Below are positions 7,824-16,600 of a stretch of DNA of 64,000 nt, piece by piece. The notes below the pieces were generated by a model, which had not been told where the DNA came from, did not search any database, and saw only the letters and a list, made by a program, of their open reading frames with translations. The stretch lies in the NCBI RefSeq assembly GCF_016879755.1, contig NZ_WOFU01000001.1:186001-250000 (forward strand), given 5' to 3'. The translations under genes and the position numbers were made by a program. Position 1 is the first letter of the stretch; each line of letters starts with the position of its first letter. Source of the stretch: Bacillus sp. B15-48 (lineage in GTDB: Bacteria > Bacillota > Bacilli > Bacillales > Cytobacillaceae).

Positions 7824-9002
7824 CACGACAGCATGATCCCACTTTTTCTCATCCTGTACAAACAAAATCCCTAGTTGATGGTGTTCCCCTTCAAATAGCG
7901 CTCTTTGGACGAACCGAATTTGCTTGTTTGTATCAATCACTTCCAGTTTGCAATGAGCAGCGTTTCGTTGGATTGCCTCGTAAAAACTCTTTTCATCATA
8001 TACGGAGATCCCGTTTACTTTTGTCACTAACTCTCCTACGTGCAAATCCATTTTAGCAGCAGGTGATTCGGGAATAATTCCTAAAATCATCATTCCATCA
8101 TTCTTTTTCGAAAAGTAGAATGGGCGATTTTCGTCGCGTATTTTTTGAAAAATCGTGAGGGCTTCCCGAACAAGGATACCGATTGCGACTGCGGCAATCG
8201 CTGCGAGCGGGTACCAAAAGCTAGCAACAGCAGCCGCTAAAACGATAATACCAAGGGCAATCACTCTTCCCCCATGCATTCGAATTGCTTCTTTCGGCAG
8301 CATTCCTTGAATTTGCTGTTGCAAACCGAGAGCAAATGGGACGAACATTAGAGAATAGAGATTGTCTCCCATTTCAAAAACCGGCCACGGCTGAATGGCC
8401 CCCCCAGGAATGAAGAGAAATACAGGAAGCATCCAAACTCGTTTTACTTCATGAACACCAATCGTCTGTCCCCGTTTGCTTTTAATTAGTTTCGGGGATG
8501 TCCCGAGGGCACCATTTTTACGAATGAGAATCCCTTCCCCAATCACCAATAATCCGAGAAGAATAGCGATTGACGGGAAGATTGTATTTTCAAGCGAACT
8601 GAAGTACCTCCCAATCAACGGAACGTTCATCGTTTGTCCTGCCATAAAAACAAGCAGAAAAAATGCGATTCCAACCGTGTAAATAGGTGAAAGCAATCTT
8701 ACTTGCTTTGTCAAACTTAATAAAAATGTTAAGGCAGCCGTTAACAGTATGAACGCAAACGGGACGACTAACCCGGAGGCGACCGTAATAATGGAAAGCA
8801 CGAGCCCAATTATAAGCCCGATCGGAAGCAGTTGCCTGAGTTCAAAATAAGCATCCTTGGCGCGAACGTGGAAGTTTTTTCGCTCCCGCTTTACCCGTGA
8901 TACCCCTAAATATGCCGCGATAAAAAATAAATAATAAAACAAAGGGTGAAGAAATAGTTTACCTGTCCCCTTTAACAGCTCCATTAGCCATACTTGCGTC
9001 AC
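7821..9002 (-). CDS. minJ: MinJ, PDZ-domain division-site topological factor
   Basis: A 393-residue polytopic membrane protein, close in length to B. subtilis MinJ, which bridges DivIVA to MinD and restrains FtsZ near poles and new septa. Seven or eight hydrophobic segments fill residues 15-285. A C-terminal PDZ domain follows (about 300-385, with GIIPESPAAKMDLHVGELVTKVNG). The start is GTG at 9002 behind a weak GGTGA site. It lies upstream of the ftsEX-secA block, as in Bacillus, which supports the assignment. It ends in its own terminator. Confidence 0.88.
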   Translation of the reverse strand: MTQVWLMELLKGTGKLFLHPLFYYLFFIAAYLGVSRVKRERKNFHVRAKDAYFELRQLLPIGLIIGLVLSIITVASGLVVPFAFILLTAALTFLLSLTKQVRLLSPIYTVGIAFFLLVFMAGQTMNVPLIGRYFSSLENTIFPSIAILLGLLVIGEGILIRKNGALGTSPKLIKSKRGQTIGVHEVKRVWMLPVFLFIPGGAIQPWPVFEMGDNLYSLMFVPFALGLQQQIQGMLPKEAIRMHGGRVIALGIIVLAAAVASFWYPLAAIAAVAIGILVREALTIFQKIRDENRPFYFSKKNDGMMILGIIPESPAAKMDLHVGELVTKVNGISVYDEKSFYEAIQRNAAHCKLEVIDTNKQIRFVQRALFEGEHHQLGILFVQDEKKWDHAVV

Positions 9003-9118
9003 CCAATGTCACCAGCTTTCTTGTAATCGTCAGTTAAATTTATTTTATCAAACTTCGAACGTAAAACATATGACTAGTTTCGGATTTCCGGAGGCCGGGG
9101 TTCCATTTATTGGCTTTT

Positions 9119-9250
9119 GTGGAGTAAATCGATGATTTCGTAGAGTGAATGGGGATTTTCGTAGAATAAATGACCAGTTTTGGAGAGTAAATAACGATTT
9201 TCGTAGAGTATTGCTCAGTTTTCGTAGAGTAACCTCGTACTCTACGAAAA
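9119..9250. repeat. 21-bp tandem repeat array with terminal hairpin
   Basis: Six degenerate copies of a unit with core TTTTCGTAGAGTAAAT. The GAGT (or GAAT) cores begin at 9122, 9143, 9164, 9185, 9206 and 9227, that is exactly 21 bp apart. The last copy TTTTCGTAGAGT (9219-9230) pairs perfectly with an inverted copy ACTCTACGAAAA (9239-9250). The array lies between the minJ start and the ctpB terminator. A minus-strand frame across it reads as YSTK heptapeptide repeats, but it has no ribosome site or homology that I can see. Confidence 0.85.
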
Positions 9251-9274
9251 AATGCTGTCCAAACGGACAGCATT
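9251..9274 (-). terminator. ctpB terminator
   Basis: AATGCTGTCC (9251-9260) and GGACAGCATT (9265-9274), loop of four, followed on the minus strand by TTTTTTCG. It abuts the 21-bp repeat hairpin and lies a few bases past the ctpB stop. Confidence 0.85.
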
Positions 9275-9278
9275 TCCC

Positions 9279-10712
9279 TTATCTTGTCATTAGTTTAAGC
9301 GCGGTTTGCAGCTGGGCATCGTTTTCTTCTTTGTTCATTTCTTCTTTTGCCGCTTGTTCGAGGGCTGACGCTGTTTTCCGGTCAATAATGCCGGTAACTT
9401 TCAAGTCATTTTTGCGCTGAAACGCCTTAACAGCTGTTTCTGTTTGGTCACTAAAATAGCCATCTGTTCGCCCAGGGGCATAGCCAATTCCAATTAAAAT
9501 TTCTTGGGCATTTTGAACTTGTTGGTTATTCATATCTCGTTTTAACGGTTCCTCAGCTTGAATGGGGTGCGTTTGATAAAGTTTTGGTTGCTCAACAGGA
9601 ATCGTCGGTTCAATCCCGTTTTTATGAATCCAGTTCCCGTCCGGTGTCAACCATTTAAAAAGTGTAATTTTAATATTGCTGCCATCGCCCATCGGTACGG
9701 CTTGCTGAACGGTGCCTTTTCCAAAAGTTCTTTGCCCGACAATTTCATAGCCGCCAGCTTCTTTCAGCGCACCAGCGAGGATTTCCGATGCTGAGGCACT
9801 GCCCCGATCAGTCAACACAGTAATTGGATAAGCCTTTGCCTTTTTCAACGTTGAGAAGTAACGCGTTTTCTCCCCGTTTCGTTCTTGAATTTGATAGAGT
9901 GGTTTATCGTCAGTGACTAATTCTTTTAATATTTCTTGTACACTCGTAAGGAGGCCGCCGGGGTTGCCACGAACATCAATAACAAGCGCATCGATGCCAT
10001 CATTCTCTAACTCTTTCAATTCATTTTTAAATTCCATCGCTGTTTCCTGCGAGAAAGAGGTAATCTCGATATACCCTACCTTTTCACCTTTCATCTCAGC
10101 ATGAACGGTAATTTGAGGAATTTCATCACGTTTTACCGGAATTGTTAAAGGTTCTTTCAGCCCGTTGCGAGCGATTTCCAATTTAACTGTCGTCCCCTTT
10201 TCGCCCCGGATTTTCAGTGTTGCTTCATATAAATCAAGCCCTTCAACACTTTCCCCATCAACTTTAAGAATCTGATCATTTGGCTTAAGCCCTGCTTTTT
10301 CTGCAGGAGAATCTTTAAACGGCGCAACAATGACAATCTTATTGTCAATCATGCTTACTTCGGCTCCAATTCCTTCAAAGGAAGATTCCAATGTTTCATT
10401 GAACTGCCTCGCTGTGTCTGCATTCATATAGACAGAATAAGGGTCATCAAGCGTAGTCAGCATCCCTTGGATCGCCCCTTCAATCAAGCTTTCCTGTTCT
10501 ACTTCCTCGACATAGCTGCTTAAAATCAAGCTATATGCCTTTTCCACCTTTTCCAAGCCTTCTGACGAAATCACTTCTCCGTCATCAGGGTTGAGTTGCT
10601 CGAATTCCTCACGACTAGGGTTTGTTTCTAAAAACTGCATTCCAGCATAGGTTCCACCTGCTCCTATTATTAAGGCTCCTGCCATCATTAGAGCTACCAG
10701 TTTTGGCTTCAT
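9279..10712 (-). CDS. ctpB: CtpB-type S41A carboxyl-terminal processing protease
   Basis: A 477-residue secreted or membrane-anchored serine protease. The order is an N-terminal hydrophobic anchor (5-25), PDZ (about 110-190), an S41 catalytic core, and a C-terminal peptidoglycan-binding domain (about 388-455, with QNAQEILIGIGYAPGRTDG). In RGSASASEILAG the likely nucleophile is Ser307; Lys332 in FGKGTVQQ is 25 residues on, the Ser-Lys spacing of CtpB, with Gln336 also kept. In B. subtilis CtpB cleaves SpoIVFA and signals to pro-sigma-K activation. AGGAGG lies six bases before the ATG at 10712; an upstream start at 10742 is not supported. The locus position matches B. subtilis. Confidence 0.93.
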   Translation of the reverse strand: MKPKLVALMMAGALIIGAGGTYAGMQFLETNPSREEFEQLNPDDGEVISSEGLEKVEKAYSLILSSYVEEVEQESLIEGAIQGMLTTLDDPYSVYMNADTARQFNETLESSFEGIGAEVSMIDNKIVIVAPFKDSPAEKAGLKPNDQILKVDGESVEGLDLYEATLKIRGEKGTTVKLEIARNGLKEPLTIPVKRDEIPQITVHAEMKGEKVGYIEITSFSQETAMEFKNELKELENDGIDALVIDVRGNPGGLLTSVQEILKELVTDDKPLYQIQERNGEKTRYFSTLKKAKAYPITVLTDRGSASASEILAGALKEAGGYEIVGQRTFGKGTVQQAVPMGDGSNIKITLFKWLTPDGNWIHKNGIEPTIPVEQPKLYQTHPIQAEEPLKRDMNNQQVQNAQEILIGIGYAPGRTDGYFSDQTETAVKAFQRKNDLKVTGIIDRKTASALEQAAKEEMNKEENDAQLQTALKLMTR

Positions 10713-10937
10713 CAGCGTCCTCCTGTTCTTTGAATCCAGCATGAGATCTTTATATTGGACTTGCTTTCCATTATATGACGAGTATGGACGAGTTATGAAG
10801 CAAAATCACTTCTATTTCCTGCTTTCATATATTGATATTGAATACCAATTTTTCCTGGTCGATGATTATACAATGGTCTAAACAAACAAGCCGTCAATTT
10901 CATATTCTATAATAAGCGAATTTTGGAGGTGAGAATC

Positions 10938-11483
10938 TTGGATTTACTTGATTTTTTGCATGAAAATTATTATATGCTTGTCCCAGCACTCTGGGTAATT
11001 GGCTATGCAGTTAAACAAACACCAAACATCCCAGACTGGTCAACTATATGGATTTTATTAGCCTTTTCAATTGGATTTGGTACCTTCGCTTTTGGTTTTA
11101 CTGTAGATGCAATTATTAATGGAATCATTGCCGCAGGTGTAGCAGTCCTAGGTCACCAAATGTTCAAGCAAACACGTGAAGGAAATAGAATGAGGAAAAT
11201 GATGATTGAAATGGAACAAAAGGAGAAAATGGCGCCAATTGAGGATAAAAGTTCTGAAGCGTCTAAAACGAATGTCAATGAATTGCCTAAAGGCGAAGAA
11301 GAAACACGTATCAATGAAACACCTAAAGGCGAGGAAGCTCCTACTGTCAACGAAGCACCTAAATTTGATGAAACTACTAGCATGATTATGGTACCAAAAG
11401 TAGAGTTAGAACCAATTATTAGTGAAGAGCCTGCAGTCGATAACGGAGAATCAGCTAACCAAAACAAACCTGAAGGTACATGA
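10938..11483 (+). CDS. Holin-like small membrane protein with acidic repeat tail
   Basis: A 181-residue protein. Residues 1-70 resemble the phage holin Hol44/5_2 family: a short amphipathic start, YYMLVPALWVIGYAVKQTP, and two more hydrophobic segments ending GHQMFKQT. The tail (about 90-181) is hydrophilic and acidic and includes three 12-residue repeats (VNELPKGEEETR, INETPKGEEAPT, VNEAPKFDETTS) encoded by 36-bp DNA repeats. The start is TTG at 10938, five bases after GGAGGTGA; a frame from TTG at 10923 would overlap that site. No phage genes surround it, so a lytic role is doubtful. It runs against the surrounding block, between ctpB and an M23 hydrolase. Confidence 0.72.
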   Translation: MDLLDFLHENYYMLVPALWVIGYAVKQTPNIPDWSTIWILLAFSIGFGTFAFGFTVDAIINGIIAAGVAVLGHQMFKQTREGNRMRKMMIEMEQKEKMAPIEDKSSEASKTNVNELPKGEEETRINETPKGEEAPTVNEAPKFDETTSMIMVPKVELEPIISEEPAVDNGESANQNKPEGT

Positions 11484-11526
11484 AAGACAGATGGATCCCA
11501 TTCTCCAAGGCAATAGAATAGGTAAA

Positions 11527-11551
11527 GGGAAGAGACAGTCTGTCTCTTCCC
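11527..11551. terminator. Bidirectional terminator
   Basis: GGGAAGAGAC (11527-11536), loop AGTCT, GTCTCTTCCC (11542-11551), then TTTTTCTTT. It separates the convergent holin-like and M23 hydrolase genes. Confidence 0.88.
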
Positions 11552-11558
11552 TTTTTCT

Positions 11559-12893
11559 TTAAGGTAAATATTGCAAAGGATTTACTGCATTTCCTTTATT
11601 GGCCGTCCACGGTCCTCTATGAAGCTCAAAGTGCAAATGTTGACCAAATGAGTGACCGGTGTTCCCCATCGTCCCGATTCGCTCACCTTTTTTCACGGCA
11701 GCACCAGCGCTAACCATGCGATTGCTTAAATGAGCATATACGGTCGTATAAACTTGTCCATTAATTGAATGCGAAATGAAAATCGCATTTCCATAACTAG
11801 GAGAATAATAGGAACGAATGACGACACCGTCAGCCGCCGCAACGATTGGTACATTCGGGCCACTCTTCGCGATATCAATTCCATGGTGATAGCCTAATGA
11901 ACGATGTCCAAACCCAGAAGAAACATACCCAGAGGCAGGCCATGTAAAGGCACCACTAGAGACGGGCGGTGCTGTTGATACCGCAGGTGAACCTCCGCCT
12001 GTATTGCCACTACTGTTGTTACTGCTATTATTACTGCTTGACTGCTTTTGTGCCGCTGCCGCTGCCGCAGCTGCTGCTGCAGCCTGAGCGGCTCGTTGGC
12101 GTTCACGTTCGAGTTCAGCTTGCCTTTCTTGTTCCATTTTAATCGCATTCTGAATCGCTGCTTCTTGCGCTGCAAGGATTGCTTCCTCTTCTTCAGCAGC
12201 AAGCTTTTCAGCCCCAAGCTGTTCTTCTTCTTTTTCTAACGTTTCCATCAGTTTGTTTTTCTCAGTAATTTGGCTGTCTAGTTCAGCCTTCAACGTTTCT
12301 AGTTCCTTTTTCATTTCTTGGAGCTTAGCAAGTTTTCCTTCTACTTCTGTTTGCTTCGCTTCAAGTTCATCTTTGTCTTTTTGATGTTGTTCTAATATAT
12401 CCCTATCTGCCTGGACAATTGTTGCTACGGCACTGACACGGTCAATAAAGTCACTAAAACTTTGGGCACCAAAAAGAACATCTATATAGTTAATCGTCCC
12501 ACCGTTCTCTTGGAACGAAACCGCTCGATCTTTCAGCAACTCATTTCTTTTTTCAATCCGATCCTGAAGAATATCGATTTCTTTTTCTAGTTTTTCAATT
12601 TCCTTTTGTGTCTGTTCAATTTCCGCATTCTTTTCATTCAACTTGTTTGTCGCATCTACGACAGCTAGGTCTAATCTTTTAATTTCCGAGGCAACCGTCA
12701 CTTGCTCATCTTTTAGTTCTTCAATCTTTGATTCTTTTTCTTTAATATCAGACTGCAAACTAGAGCGTTCTTTATTAAGATTCTCTTGTTTTCTTTGTAA
12801 ATCTGATAGTCCTTCTGCGTTAACAGCTCCAACAAGGAATGAACTTAAACTTAAAGCACCAACTAATGCTAGTGAGAGTATCTGTTTTTTCAC
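11559..12893 (-). CDS. Coiled-coil M23 peptidoglycan hydrolase/activator next to ftsEX
   Basis: A 444-residue exported protein: signal peptide (1-26, cleavage after VNA), a long coiled coil (about 30-260) with a poly-Ala stretch near 270, a Ser/Asn/Gly linker, and a C-terminal LytM/M23 domain (about 325-440). The zinc-site motifs are HHGIDIA and HLHFELH, so it may be an active endopeptidase. The build is that of EnvC/PcsB/CwlO proteins, whose coiled coil is driven by FtsEX. B. subtilis CwlO instead carries an NlpC/P60 domain. GTG at 12893, nine bases after GGAG, is chosen over an earlier frame at 12944 because the signal peptide begins there. It sits 67 bp downstream of ftsX. Confidence 0.88.
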   Translation of the reverse strand: MKKQILSLALVGALSLSSFLVGAVNAEGLSDLQRKQENLNKERSSLQSDIKEKESKIEELKDEQVTVASEIKRLDLAVVDATNKLNEKNAEIEQTQKEIEKLEKEIDILQDRIEKRNELLKDRAVSFQENGGTINYIDVLFGAQSFSDFIDRVSAVATIVQADRDILEQHQKDKDELEAKQTEVEGKLAKLQEMKKELETLKAELDSQITEKNKLMETLEKEEEQLGAEKLAAEEEEAILAAQEAAIQNAIKMEQERQAELERERQRAAQAAAAAAAAAAAQKQSSSNNSSNNSSGNTGGGSPAVSTAPPVSSGAFTWPASGYVSSGFGHRSLGYHHGIDIAKSGPNVPIVAAADGVVIRSYYSPSYGNAIFISHSINGQVYTTVYAHLSNRMVSAGAAVKKGERIGTMGNTGHSFGQHLHFELHRGPWTANKGNAVNPLQYLP

Positions 12894-12959
12894 TAATCCT
12901 AACTCCTCTCGTTCTTCTTGTATGTAGGTATAGGAAGAGATCAACCCTTCCTATTTAAA

Positions 12960-13856
12960 TCAAACTTTTAAAAATTTACGTACAGACATGAGACTTCCCC
13001 AAACGCCAATTGCGGCCCCTAGTAGGAGAAGAACAGCCGATAATTGATAAACAAATGGATTAAATTCTAAAATTTTAATAAAATGATTGTTTGGTATTTT
13101 CAATTGAATAAGATCGTATAAATAGTAGTAAGAAGTTGCAACGACGGCAATTGGGGTCAATGCTCCAAGAATGCCAAGCCATAGTCCTTCAAGGAAGAAT
13201 GGCCACCTGATAAATGAATTGGTCGCTCCAACAAGCCTCATAATTTCAATTTCATGCCGGCGTGCCAATATTGTAATTTTAATTGTGTTAGAAATTAGGA
13301 ACATCGCTGTAAATAACAGGCCAATGATTAAAATCAGGCCAACATTACGACTCACATCGATAAACTTAAACAGCGGTTCAACGGTTCCTTGTCCATACTT
13401 CACACTAGAAACGTAATTAAATTGCTCGATTTGATCAGCAACCTGAATCGTATCGGCAGGTTGCTTCGCCTTTACGATAAAAACGTCCCTTAAAGGATTT
13501 TCCTGTTCAACAAGCTTAAATGCTTCCCCTTCGTCTCCAAAACTTGCAATTAAACTATCAAGTTCATTTTCTTTCGAGGAAAAATCAATACTGTCCACTT
13601 CGTTAATCTTACTGATTTCGTTTGCCAACAGCTCTCTATCTTCTTCATTCGCAGCGATATCAATATGAACGCGGATTTCCACATCTTCCTCTATTGAAGT
13701 AGCGACGCTATTTAAATTCATCATGATGACAAAGAAAACACCGACTAGTAACAGCGTCACTGTCACTGAACTGATGGAGGCTAATGTCATCCAGCCATTT
13801 CTACCTAAACTCTTAAAACTTTCTCTCACGTGGCGGCGAAAAGTTCTAGATTTCAT
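12960..13856 (-). CDS. ftsX: FtsX, membrane subunit of the FtsEX complex
   Basis: A 298-residue membrane protein with the FtsX layout: a cytoplasmic N-terminus (MKSRTFRRHVRESFKSLGRN), TM1 (about 22-42), a large extracellular loop (about 45-160) and three further TM segments, the last near 260-285. It passes the ATP state of FtsE to an extracellular peptidoglycan hydrolase. The ATG at 13856 lies inside the end of ftsE (11-bp overlap) behind GGGTGAG. Upstream in-frame starts would extend it well into ftsE. Confidence 0.96.
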   Translation of the reverse strand: MKSRTFRRHVRESFKSLGRNGWMTLASISSVTVTLLLVGVFFVIMMNLNSVATSIEEDVEIRVHIDIAANEEDRELLANEISKINEVDSIDFSSKENELDSLIASFGDEGEAFKLVEQENPLRDVFIVKAKQPADTIQVADQIEQFNYVSSVKYGQGTVEPLFKFIDVSRNVGLILIIGLLFTAMFLISNTIKITILARRHEIEIMRLVGATNSFIRWPFFLEGLWLGILGALTPIAVVATSYYYLYDLIQLKIPNNHFIKILEFNPFVYQLSAVLLLLGAAIGVWGSLMSVRKFLKV

Positions 13857-14532
13857 ATCCATACTCACCCTTCTGTTGGTCACGTACGATCTTCCCGCCC
13901 TCGATCGCAATGACACGATGCTTGATTGTATTCACAATCTCTTTGTTGTGGGTAGCCATGACAATTGTCGTCCCTCTTAAATTAATTTCGTGAAAAATTT
14001 TCATAATCTCCCATGATGTATCGGGATCAAGATTGCCTGTCGGCTCATCGGCGATCACCACTTTCGGTGAATTGACAATGGATCTCGCAATCGAGACACG
14101 CTGCTGTTCTCCACCGGATAGCTCTGTTGGAAGCATTCTCGCTTTATGTTTTAACCCTACAAGATCAAGGGTTTCCATCACTTGTTTTTTAATGATTGTT
14201 GGCTGCTCTTCAATTACTTCCAGCGCAAAAGCAACATTCTCAAAAACGGTTAACGTATTTAATAGTTTGAAATCTTGAAAAACCACACCAATATTTCGTC
14301 GAAATAGTGGCACTTTGTTGTTTTTTAATGTCGAAAGGTTAATCCCATTCACAGTGATCGTTCCTTGGGTCGCCCTTTCTTCGCGGTACATCATTTTAAC
14401 AAAAGTAGACTTCCCAGCGCCGCTCGGCCCAACAACATAAACAAACTCACCTTGCTCTATATTTACATTAATCCCGTTTGAAGCTGTGACACCATTCGGG
14501 TATTTTTTATATACGTCTTGCATTTGAATCAT
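13846..14532 (-). CDS. ftsE: FtsE, ATPase subunit of the FtsEX complex
   Basis: A 228-residue ABC ATPase. Walker A GPSGAGKST is at 35-43, signature LSGGEQQRVSIARS near 139, Walker B VVIADEPTGNLDP near 159, and a switch His in MATHNKE. It powers FtsX to control cell-wall hydrolases during elongation and sporulation. Translationally coupled to ftsX by an 11-bp overlap. Confidence 0.97.
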   Translation of the reverse strand: MIQMQDVYKKYPNGVTASNGINVNIEQGEFVYVVGPSGAGKSTFVKMMYREERATQGTITVNGINLSTLKNNKVPLFRRNIGVVFQDFKLLNTLTVFENVAFALEVIEEQPTIIKKQVMETLDLVGLKHKARMLPTELSGGEQQRVSIARSIVNSPKVVIADEPTGNLDPDTSWEIMKIFHEINLRGTTIVMATHNKEIVNTIKHRVIAIEGGKIVRDQQKGEYGYEI

Positions 14533-14927
14533 AAAATCACCTAGTCCATTATTTTATCCACTCGGCTAGTTTTCGACAGAATTTGTAACCAGAAATTATT
14601 ATATCATTTAGGTTTAACAATGGAACCTATTAAAATATTACAGTTTCTTTTCACAGAAATTTAAAGCGTCGATTTATTGATAAATGTGGGACGAACTGTA
14701 AAAAAGGACAGGGAGAACATTGATTTAAAGGGGAATTAATGGGTTTGAAATATTACATTTTGATTACAAAAGAATTTGGAGAAAATGTGAATCTTGTTAA
14801 ATGAGTGGTGTTAACAAGCATAAATTGTCGAATACACAAGGGGAGAACGAAGTGTTTTATGACAATTAAACGACTTTCTACATGATGGGTCTTTCTATTG
14901 GCGTGGATAATTGATGAGGTAAAAAGC
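14533..14927. other. Gap upstream of ftsE
   Basis: About 395 AT-rich bases between ftsE and the cccB terminator. It should contain the ftsE promoter, but I could not pick a convincing one. No open frame with a ribosome site and no repeat array was seen. Confidence 0.5.
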
Positions 14928-14954
14928 TTCCTGGGGAACTCTTTTCCCCAGGAA
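14928..14954 (-). terminator. cccB terminator
   Basis: TTCCTGGGGA (14928-14937) and TCCCCAGGAA (14945-14954), with TTTTT following the stem on the minus strand. Confidence 0.85.
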
Positions 14955-14976
14955 CGCTATATGTAGATTCTTTCTT

Positions 14977-15300
14977 TTATTGATTGCTCGCTAACCATTC
15001 AGAAACGGCAGTCGCTTCTTCCCCTTGAATGATTTTAGGAGGCATTGTGCCTTGACCATTTGCAATAATGTTTTCGATTTCTTCTTGAGAGAATTTAGAA
15101 CCGATGCCTGCTAATCCAGGACCAGCGCCGCCTTCAAGATTACCGCCATGACAGCTGGAACATTTTTGCTTATAAATCGTTTCTGGATCAACACTTGCCG
15201 TATCTGTACCGCCATCGCCTCCGCCGGTATCTCCGCCTCCACCACATGCTGCTAGGACTAGAGAAGCACCGAAAAGGACTGTCAACAATTTCTTTTTCAT
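14977..15300 (-). CDS. cccB: Lipoprotein cytochrome c-551
   Basis: A 107-residue membrane-anchored c-type cytochrome that carries electrons on the outer face of the membrane, as in B. subtilis CccB. There is a lipoprotein signal with LAAC (lipid-modified Cys19), a Gly/Asp/Thr linker, the heme site CSSCH (47-51) and axial Met86 in GTMPPK. The ATG at 15300 follows GGGGGT; the frame extends further but without a ribosome site. It sits between ftsE and yvjA, as in Bacillus. Confidence 0.95.
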   Translation of the reverse strand: MKKKLLTVLFGASLVLAACGGGGDTGGGDGGTDTASVDPETIYKQKCSSCHGGNLEGGAGPGLAGIGSKFSQEEIENIIANGQGTMPPKIIQGEEATAVSEWLASNQ

Positions 15301-15351
15301 CTGAATACCCCCATTGAAATATTTTCCTTCACTCTTATGATATACCATAAA

Positions 15352-16221
15352 TTACACTTTTTTGAAACCTTCACCTAATACTTCTGAAGCATCGGTAACG
15401 ATAATAAACGCATTTGGATCAATTGATTTTACAATTTGTTTCAATTTTGTAAACTCTGTTTGATCTACTACACACATAAGAATCGGCCGTTCTTGATCTG
15501 TGTATCCGCCATATGCAGTTAGTTTTGTCATCCCGCGATCAATTTTATGCAAAATCGCTTCCCGAACTTCTTCCTGCTTACAAGTGATGACCATTGTCAT
15601 CTTCGAGCGGCCGATTCCAATCTGAACGAGATCAATTGTCTTGCTTGTTACATATAAACCGATTAACGCATAAAGCCCGCGTTCAATGTCAAACACAATT
15701 GCTGCGCTAAGTACGATTAATCCATCAATGATGGCAATGCTAGTTCCGAGCGATAAGCCTGTATATTTGTTTAAAATTTGAGCGGCGAGGTCTGTTCCTC
15801 CAGTCGAGCCTTTCCCACGGAAAACAATTCCTAAGCCAAGGCCTGCTCCCATTCCGCCGAACAATGCAGCTAAAAGCGGATCTGTTGTCCACGGGTCCAT
15901 ATTGTTTGTTAAATAGACGATGAACGGAAGAAACAGTGTTCCAGCTAATGTTTTCATCCCGTATTGGCGGCCGCCAAGTAAAAGAACGCCTGAGATAAAC
16001 AGAGGGATATTCAGTGACCATTGCACAAAAGCTGGTTCCCAGCCAAGGACATTTGCTAGGATAATACTTATCCCGCTGACCCCTCCGGAGGCGATTTGGT
16101 TCGGCAGGAGGAATAAGTTAAAAGCAAGAGCCACTAGCGCAGCTCCTATTAGTGTGTATATGTATTCCATTGCTTTCTCGAACTTCGGGTTTGTTTGCTT
16201 AGATTTGCGATTTCTCTTCAA
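15352..16221 (-). CDS. yvjA: YitT/YvjA-family membrane protein
   Basis: A 289-residue protein: five or six hydrophobic segments in the YitT membrane domain (about 15-190), with ASGGVSGISIILAN and FRGKGSTGGTDLAAQI loops, then a C-terminal DUF2179 domain (about 225-280, KLKQIVKSIDPNAFIIVTDA). The molecular function of the family is unknown. The start is TTG at 16221 behind AAGGGGA. Position between cccB and prfB matches yvjA. Confidence 0.88.
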   Translation of the reverse strand: MKRNRKSKQTNPKFEKAMEYIYTLIGAALVALAFNLFLLPNQIASGGVSGISIILANVLGWEPAFVQWSLNIPLFISGVLLLGGRQYGMKTLAGTLFLPFIVYLTNNMDPWTTDPLLAALFGGMGAGLGLGIVFRGKGSTGGTDLAAQILNKYTGLSLGTSIAIIDGLIVLSAAIVFDIERGLYALIGLYVTSKTIDLVQIGIGRSKMTMVITCKQEEVREAILHKIDRGMTKLTAYGGYTDQERPILMCVVDQTEFTKLKQIVKSIDPNAFIIVTDASEVLGEGFKKV

Positions 16222-16600
16222 TTGACTATCCCCTTAGATGAATTTTCCAGCTGTGAGTATATCATTTGCGTAGTCCACTGTAAATGCCAGCCGGTTGCCG
16301 TAGTAAAGGGGGAAAGTAGAAATATATTATTAGTTTCTATCTTATTATGAGATGTATTCATTACTTTTGTGATTTTCTTTGTATGCGCCTTGCTAGACTT
16401 CAGATATTTATACTTTCTGTTCTCATGAAAAGAAAACCCGGGGAAATTGAACGAGGGCACTGAAAAAGTCCCTTAAATTATGCTAGGGGTTAAAACTTAG
16501 CTGTTCCGCTTTCCGCTCGCCTACGGGCCTTGCACTCCAATCAACAGAGTTCTATGACTTAGTCGTACTAAACGGGACTTATTAAAAACGGAAACGACCG
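16222..16600. other. Gap upstream of yvjA
   Basis: About 380 bp with no supported gene; together with the following repeat array it makes the 735-bp interval between yvjA and prfB. An isolated TCGTACTA near 16563-16570 looks like an inverted, decayed copy of the repeat core beside it. Confidence 0.5.

Noticed and set aside
9040-9273. A 77-codon minus-strand frame with YSTK repeats
   Set aside because: It exists because the intergenic repeat is 21 bp long; no ribosome site, and the region looks structural.
10938-11483. Prophage remnant
   Set aside because: Only one holin-like gene; no integrase, structural or endolysin genes and no attachment repeats nearby.
16218-16460. An 80-codon minus-strand frame upstream of yvjA
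   Set aside because: No ribosome site and composition like non-coding DNA; left as intergenic.
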